Below, in pieces: positions 59,429-64,000 of a stretch of 64,000 nt of DNA. The notes under the pieces are model-generated. The model ran no database searches. It was not told the DNA's origin and worked only from the letters and a program-made list of their open reading frames with translations. The first letter of the stretch is position 1, and each line of letters starts with the position of its first letter. Source of the DNA: Lewinellaceae bacterium (GTDB lineage: Bacteria; Bacteroidota; Bacteroidia; Chitinophagales; Saprospiraceae); NCBI GenBank assembly GCA_016719605.1, contig JADJYW010000015.1, forward strand, positions 124,001-188,000, in the 5' to 3' direction. Position numbers and translations under genes: made by a program.

Positions 59429-62400
59429 ATGCCCAACCGATTTTTATCCGCCATCCTCATTCCCCTGTTTGCTCTGTTTTTTCACGCCCGGCTGACCGCC
59501 CAAAATATGACCGTCACCATCGGCGGCCCCACGGTGGTGTGCCCGGGCTGCTATTCCTACCGGGCCATCGTCAGTCCTTCATCCGGCAACCCAGGCTCGG
59601 CGCCGCTCTTGTACCAATGGGCCGTCAGCGGCCCGGGAGGCTTCAGCCAGATTTCCGGAGACAGCATCCCGACGTTTTGTTTTTCCATGGCCGGCCTCTA
59701 CAAAATCGCCGTTACGGTAGTGTCGGGAAACGGCACCCTGGGTTCCAGCGCCAGCCTGGAGGTAACCGTGCTGAACTTCTTGCCCGTCGAGATTGTGTCC
59801 GGCAACCCCGCTATTTGCAATTCCGACAGCTTGAATTCCGACGCAACCAACCAGTTTTGTGAAAAAGTATGCCCGTACAGCACCGTCACATACTCCCTTG
59901 CCAACCCGCCCGCCTCGCCTGTCGGCGGTGGGCAACCGGTCATTACCTGGAACGTATCGGGCGCACAAAACTTCGTGGTCAACACACCGGGCAACCTCTC
60001 CGTCACAGTCACCTGGGGACCTTCGGGCGCCGGCTCGGTATCCGTAGTGGTGGTTACCAACACGCAGCCTTCCTGTGTCGGCGAATCCAGCCTGTGCGTC
60101 ACCATCGTGGAGGAACCGCAAGCCCTGTTTGGTACCGACCCGGCGCCCGGCGCCGGAAACGATACCGTGCGGATTTGCAAAGGACAAACCGTGTGGTTCG
60201 ACAACCAGAGTCAGTACGCCGATACCTACGAATGGTTTTTCAGCGATGATTTTTCCAGTACCAATGCCGTAAACCCGCAGCATACGTTCCAAAACCCCGG
60301 CTTGTACACCGTGCGCCTCGTGGCGCTGAGCGCTTGTTTTTGCACCGACACCACCGAGATGGTTGTCGAAGTCCTGGATGCCGAAGCGCCCACGCTCGAA
60401 TGCGTAGGCGACGTGTGCCCGGGCGCCACGGCTACATACGCAGCTTCGCCCAATTGCACGGGGATCACCTGGGCAGTCAGCCCAAACGGCACGGTGCTCG
60501 CCGGCGGCACGCCCGGCACAGACAGCATCACCGTGCAATGGGCCACCGGCCCTTCGGGCAATATCCTGCTCAGCAATTTCGCCTGCTCCGGCGTAGCCTG
60601 CCCGTTCCCGACCCTCGTGCGCATCCCGATCATAGACGACAACGCCGAAATCCTGGGCGCAGAGCGCGTTTGCCCCGATGCTGAGGAAGTATACTCCATC
60701 GATCCCTTTGGCGGCACCGGCTTCGTGTGGACCCTCAGCGGCGGCGGCGCCATCCTCGACGGACAGGGCACCAACCGTGTCTCCATCCGCTGGAGCGGCT
60801 TCCCAAACCCCGGCACAACCCATTGGCTATCCGTCCGATACGACAACTGCTACCTCGGTTGCGGCGGACAGGATTCCATTCCCGTGCGCATTGTGTCGCC
60901 GTTTTTTGTCGGAGGCCCCGTGGAAGCCTGCGCCGATGCAACGGGGAATTTCCTTTCCCGCCTAACGTTCAACAACGCAAATATCAATTGCAACTGGACG
61001 CTTCGCGCACCCGACGGCTCCACGGCCTGGACGTCTCCCGCGCCGGCGGCTTCGGTGGCCGCGCCGTTTGCCGCCGGCCCCGGCACCTACCGGATGTTTG
61101 CCGTGCCCGACAACCCGCTGCTCACCTGTACCGATCAGGGAGAGTGGGCCATCCGTGTGCCCGATGTGCCCGCCGCCCCGACGGCTATCGCCGGCCCCGT
61201 ACTCGTCTGCCCCGGCCAAACCAGCACCTATTCGGCTACCGGAACAGCACCCGATGCCAATATCAGCTGGATCGTTCGAAACGGCCCAGGCGCGCCAACC
61301 ACTGTTTTGGGAAACCCACTGAATGTGACCTGGAACGCCGTCGGCCCCTACCAGTTGAGGGCCGTCGTACTTTCGGCCAATGGGTTGGGCTGCACGTCGG
61401 CAGCGGTCTATTTGGAAGCGCAGCACGTCGGCGCCATCTCCGCTGCCGGCCCTGCCCAAACCTGTATCAACAGCACCACAACCTATACGGCGCCCGATGT
61501 ACCGGGTCTGGATTTTCAATGGAGCCTCCAGCCCGCCGATGCCGGCGCGATCGTATCCGGCCAGGGCACCAACGCGGTGGAGATTTTTTGGCAATTACCC
61601 GGTACGCACACGCTCGCTATTTCGGCCTGCGGCCAAACCGCCAATCAGGCGGTGGTCGTGACACCCGACCCGGTGCCGGCAGTCGTACACCCGACCGAGT
61701 TGTGCGCCGGTGGTATGGCGCCGGTACAAACCGCCGCGCCATTTGTGTCGTATTCCTGGGAAAATACCGCCGGCACGGTGCTCGGCACAGCGGCTACCGT
61801 TGACCTTGGCCCGGGCAACTTCGTCGTGTCCGTTACCGATGCCAACGGCTGTACAGGGAGCGCTACTTTTTCCATTAACACCGCCCAGGCGCCCAACATG
61901 ACCGTGTCTACCGCCGATCCGACCGGTTTTTGCAACAACTCTCAATTCGTGACTATGCAGGCATTGGCCAACTCCGGCGGCCCGCTCACCTACGCGTGGT
62001 TTCGAGACGGAGCGCCGCTCGGGGTAACAACATCCACCTATTCCACCAACCAGTACGGCAATTATACGGTGCAGGCCACCAATGCAGCAGGCTGTACGGC
62101 CACAGCCGGGCCTGTGCTCGTTTTTGAAGATTGTAGTGGCGGCGGTGGCGGCGGCGGGCTTCCGGGTGGTGGCGGACCGGGTTGCCCGCCGGGCAGTATT
62201 TCCATACAAATTACGCCTTCGACCCGCTGCGACTCCTTCCTTTTTCAAGCCATCGGAGCCAACTATTTGGCCGGATCGGCGCAATGGCACTTCGGCCAAT
62301 CCGGCCAGGGGGTGACCGGAACCGCCGCCGGAGATCAGGTGTCGTTTGTTTTCCCCAATGCGGGACAGTATATCGTGGTACTGTTCGCCACGCTCACCAC

Positions 62401-64000
62401 GGGCGGCGTTTGTCGGGTGGTAGACTCCGTGAACGTGGAGGTGGTCGCACAATTTTCGGTACTGCCCGCCTGCCCGGGCAGCCCGACGGGTTTTGATGAG
62501 GGCAGCGCTTTTTTGCCCGGCAGCGGTATCACCGCATGGGCCTGGGATTTCGGCGACCCCGCTTCCGGCCCGCTGAATACGGCGGCCATTCAAACGCCGA
62601 CGCACCTATACGCCGCTGCCGGAACCTATCCTGTAACGCTGACGGTGACTGCCAACAGCGGTTGCACATCCACCGTTGTCCATCCCGCCGATATTCCGCA
62701 ACCCACAGCACCGGTCATTACACCGCCGGCGGAAACCTGTGCAGGTAACGCGCTGGAATTCGGCGGCACCGGACAGGGCCTCGTCTGGGATTTTGGCGAC
62801 CCCGCTTCCGGGGCACTGAACACGGCGGCCGGCAACCCGGTTTTTCACACATTTGCCGCCGGCAACTACACCGTGACGGCTACCGCAACCGATAACCTCG
62901 GTTGCACGGCTACGGCCACATACACCCTGCCGGTAGCGCCCAATCCGTTTAGCGGGCAAATCACTCCGACCAGCCCGGCGCCATTTTGCGAAGGCGGATC
63001 GCTTACCCTCACGGCCCCGGTTGGCGGACTAACCTACCTGTGGTCGGACGGCAGCGGCGCCAATACACTCGTAGTATCCGAGGAAGGCGTGTACGGCGTA
63101 ACCCTTACCGACGCCAACGGCTGCGTCTATGTGCCGGCGCCAGTGCCCGTATCAGTCACACCCGGCCCGGATGCGCTGATCAAAGCCGCCATACTCAACA
63201 ACCTGGGCCAAACGGTGGGCGTAGCCTACCCTTCGTACAGCGTTTGTGCAGGTGAAGACGTGCGGCTATTTGCCGAAGGGATTGGTTCCCAAACCTATAC
63301 CTGGTCCACGGGGATCAACGGTACCACCATCGAGTTTTCCCAGGTGCGCAACAACCTGCTGCCCGTGGGCACGCACCTGTACACAGTGACGATAACCGAC
63401 GCGACGAGCGGTTGTACAACGGTTTCAGACCCGTTTGTGGTGACCGTCAATCCCGTTCCTTCCGGTTTTTCCATAGCCAACAACATCGCGCCGGCCTGTG
63501 CGGGTGCAACAAACACGCTGGCGTACACCGGCCCTAATCCCGGCAACTGGCAATTTATCTGGAACACCGGCCAAACCGATGTGCCGTTGGTGACGACCAA
63601 TCCCGGGCGGTACTTCCTCCGGGTCGTCAACGAGTTTGGCTGCGAAGCCCGCAGCAATCCGCTCACCATTCTGCCCGGCCCGAACGTGGCCGCCATACCG
63701 GCGGGTTGCCACACGCGCTGCCGACCGGACACCCTCTGCCTGCCCAACATCCCGAACATCACCGCCTGGCAGTGGTATTTTAATGGAAACCCGGTGCCCG
63801 GCGCCACGAGTCCGACGTTTGCGCCGGACCAAAGCGGGACGTACTTTGCCCAACTGACCGATATTTTCGGTTGCACCAACCAAAGCGGACCGCTCACGCT
63901 GAACCTGCTTGATGGTTTCGGCAACATCCTCGGCCAGGTGTGGTCGGATGTAAACAACAATGGCGTAATTGATGCCGCAGACACCTTGGTGAGCGGCATA
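59429..64000 (+). CDS. Giant PKD/Ig-like secreted protein, 5' part (1524 codons)
   Basis: The frame is open from the ATG at 59429 to the window edge. It starts with a signal peptide (FLSAILIPLFALFFHARL). Many repeats of about 80-100 residues follow, of PKD and Ig/SprB-like type. Features include TYEWFFSDDFSSTNAVNPQH and GLYTVRLVAL, several WDFGDPAS PKD cores (near 62550 and 62790), and modules ending in DANGCTGSATF or DANGCVYVP. A Gly-rich linker (GGGGGGGLPGGGGPG) occurs near 62130. The visible part ends in GNILGQVWSDVNNNGVIDAA, the start of a SdrD-B-like domain. It is most likely a T9SS-exported adhesin or gliding protein, with its sorting domain beyond the window. Confidence 0.9.
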   Translation, partial: MPNRFLSAILIPLFALFFHARLTAQNMTVTIGGPTVVCPGCYSYRAIVSPSSGNPGSAPLLYQWAVSGPGGFSQISGDSIPTFCFSMAGLYKIAVTVVSGNGTLGSSASLEVTVLNFLPVEIVSGNPAICNSDSLNSDATNQFCEKVCPYSTVTYSLANPPASPVGGGQPVITWNVSGAQNFVVNTPGNLSVTVTWGPSGAGSVSVVVVTNTQPSCVGESSLCVTIVEEPQALFGTDPAPGAGNDTVRICKGQTVWFDNQSQYADTYEWFFSDDFSSTNAVNPQHTFQNPGLYTVRLVALSACFCTDTTEMVVEVLDAEAPTLECVGDVCPGATATYAASPNCTGITWAVSPNGTVLAGGTPGTDSITVQWATGPSGNILLSNFACSGVACPFPTLVRIPIIDDNAEILGAERVCPDAEEVYSIDPFGGTGFVWTLSGGGAILDGQGTNRVSIRWSGFPNPGTTHWLSVRYDNCYLGCGGQDSIPVRIVSPFFVGGPVEACADATGNFLSRLTFNNANINCNWTLRAPDGSTAWTSPAPAASVAAPFAAGPGTYRMFAVPDNPLLTCTDQGEWAIRVPDVPAAPTAIAGPVLVCPGQTSTYSATGTAPDANISWIVRNGPGAPTTVLGNPLNVTWNAVGPYQLRAVVLSANGLGCTSAAVYLEAQHVGAISAAGPAQTCINSTTTYTAPDVPGLDFQWSLQPADAGAIVSGQGTNAVEIFWQLPGTHTLAISACGQTANQAVVVTPDPVPAVVHPTELCAGGMAPVQTAAPFVSYSWENTAGTVLGTAATVDLGPGNFVVSVTDANGCTGSATFSINTAQAPNMTVSTADPTGFCNNSQFVTMQALANSGGPLTYAWFRDGAPLGVTTSTYSTNQYGNYTVQATNAAGCTATAGPVLVFEDCSGGGGGGGLPGGGGPGCPPGSISIQITPSTRCDSFLFQAIGANYLAGSAQWHFGQSGQGVTGTAAGDQVSFVFPNAGQYIVVLFATLTTGGVCRVVDSVNVEVVAQFSVLPACPGSPTGFDEGSAFLPGSGITAWAWDFGDPASGPLNTAAIQTPTHLYAAAGTYPVTLTVTANSGCTSTVVHPADIPQPTAPVITPPAETCAGNALEFGGTGQGLVWDFGDPASGALNTAAGNPVFHTFAAGNYTVTATATDNLGCTATATYTLPVAPNPFSGQITPTSPAPFCEGGSLTLTAPVGGLTYLWSDGSGANTLVVSEEGVYGVTLTDANGCVYVPAPVPVSVTPGPDALIKAAILNNLGQTVGVAYPSYSVCAGEDVRLFAEGIGSQTYTWSTGINGTTIEFSQVRNNLLPVGTHLYTVTITDATSGCTTVSDPFVVTVNPVPSGFSIANNIAPACAGATNTLAYTGPNPGNWQFIWNTGQTDVPLVTTNPGRYFLRVVNEFGCEARSNPLTILPGPNVAAIPAGCHTRCRPDTLCLPNIPNITAWQWYFNGNPVPGATSPTFAPDQSGTYFAQLTDIFGCTNQSGPLTLNLLDGFGNILGQVWSDVNNNGVIDAADTLVSGI

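Overview
The window is a GC-rich chromosomal stretch from a member of the Bacteroidota, most likely a Saprospiria/Lewinella-type bacterium. The basis is the type IX secretion (T9SS) Plug-family protein, several very large secreted proteins with T9SS-style architecture, the -7 promoter motif TAnnTTTG in front of many genes, and the absence of Shine-Dalgarno leaders. No rRNA, tRNA, CRISPR array, prophage or defence island was recognised.

Layout. 1-1579: the 5' part of a secreted T9SS-type protein on the minus strand, cut by the window edge. 1580-2842: a non-coding zone of nested inverted repeats and a wrecked IS256-like element. 3026-9997: fructose-1,6-bisphosphatase, the lipid-transport ATPase MlaF and permease MlaE (unusually convergent), a short-chain dehydrogenase, a membrane glycosyltransferase and a free-standing N-terminal Mfd module. 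10247-21560: a TMTC-like membrane TPR protein, an EF-G paralogue, a 28-residue ORF, a lipoprotein, an FAD oxidoreductase, a 1341-residue cyclase-ATPase-TPR protein and a CAP-domain protein. 21634-24370: a lone LolD-like ATPase, a conserved protein of unknown function and a LysE-type exporter. 24500-32007: two tandem paralogous secreted metalloproteases. 32299-39716: an AsmA-like protein, a bestrophin-like channel, an ABM-domain protein, a zinc phospholipase/nuclease-like protein, T9SS Plug and an RluA pseudouridine synthase. 39732-42927: a small inverted-repeat element, a 79-aa/HNH gene pair, an aldehyde dehydrogenase, a MITE and a YHS protein. 43077-45441: a NatAB-like ABC exporter. 45496-51238 (minus): a BatB-BatC fusion, then the E2 acyltransferase, TrkH and TrkA. 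51416-57825: an outer-membrane protein, LipA, an AT-rich region with a duplicated putative structured RNA, FtsK and RlmN. 57866-64000: an amino-acid permease and the first 1524 codons of a giant PKD/Ig-like adhesin leaving the window.

The non-coding DNA is the most unusual part. Short tandem repeats (15-mer CCTTCCAACCAGAAA, 7-mer CAAAACT, a CAAACACT-type repeat) sit immediately upstream of start codons, always in the G-poor orientation relative to the gene; their reverse complements follow stop codons. Several lie just downstream of a TAnnTTTG promoter, so the mRNA leader would be largely G-poor repeat. Two inverted copies of a roughly 180-bp MITE each sit in the centre of an unrelated palindrome. 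Two tandem copies of a roughly 120-nt minus-strand transcript unit carry a terminator hairpin with a compensatory base-pair change.

Four genes (1-1579, 12448-14585, 15550-16694, 34960-35980) are each interrupted by one single-base frameshift at or beside a short homopolymer. Because the rest of each protein reads normally, assembly indels are the simplest explanation.
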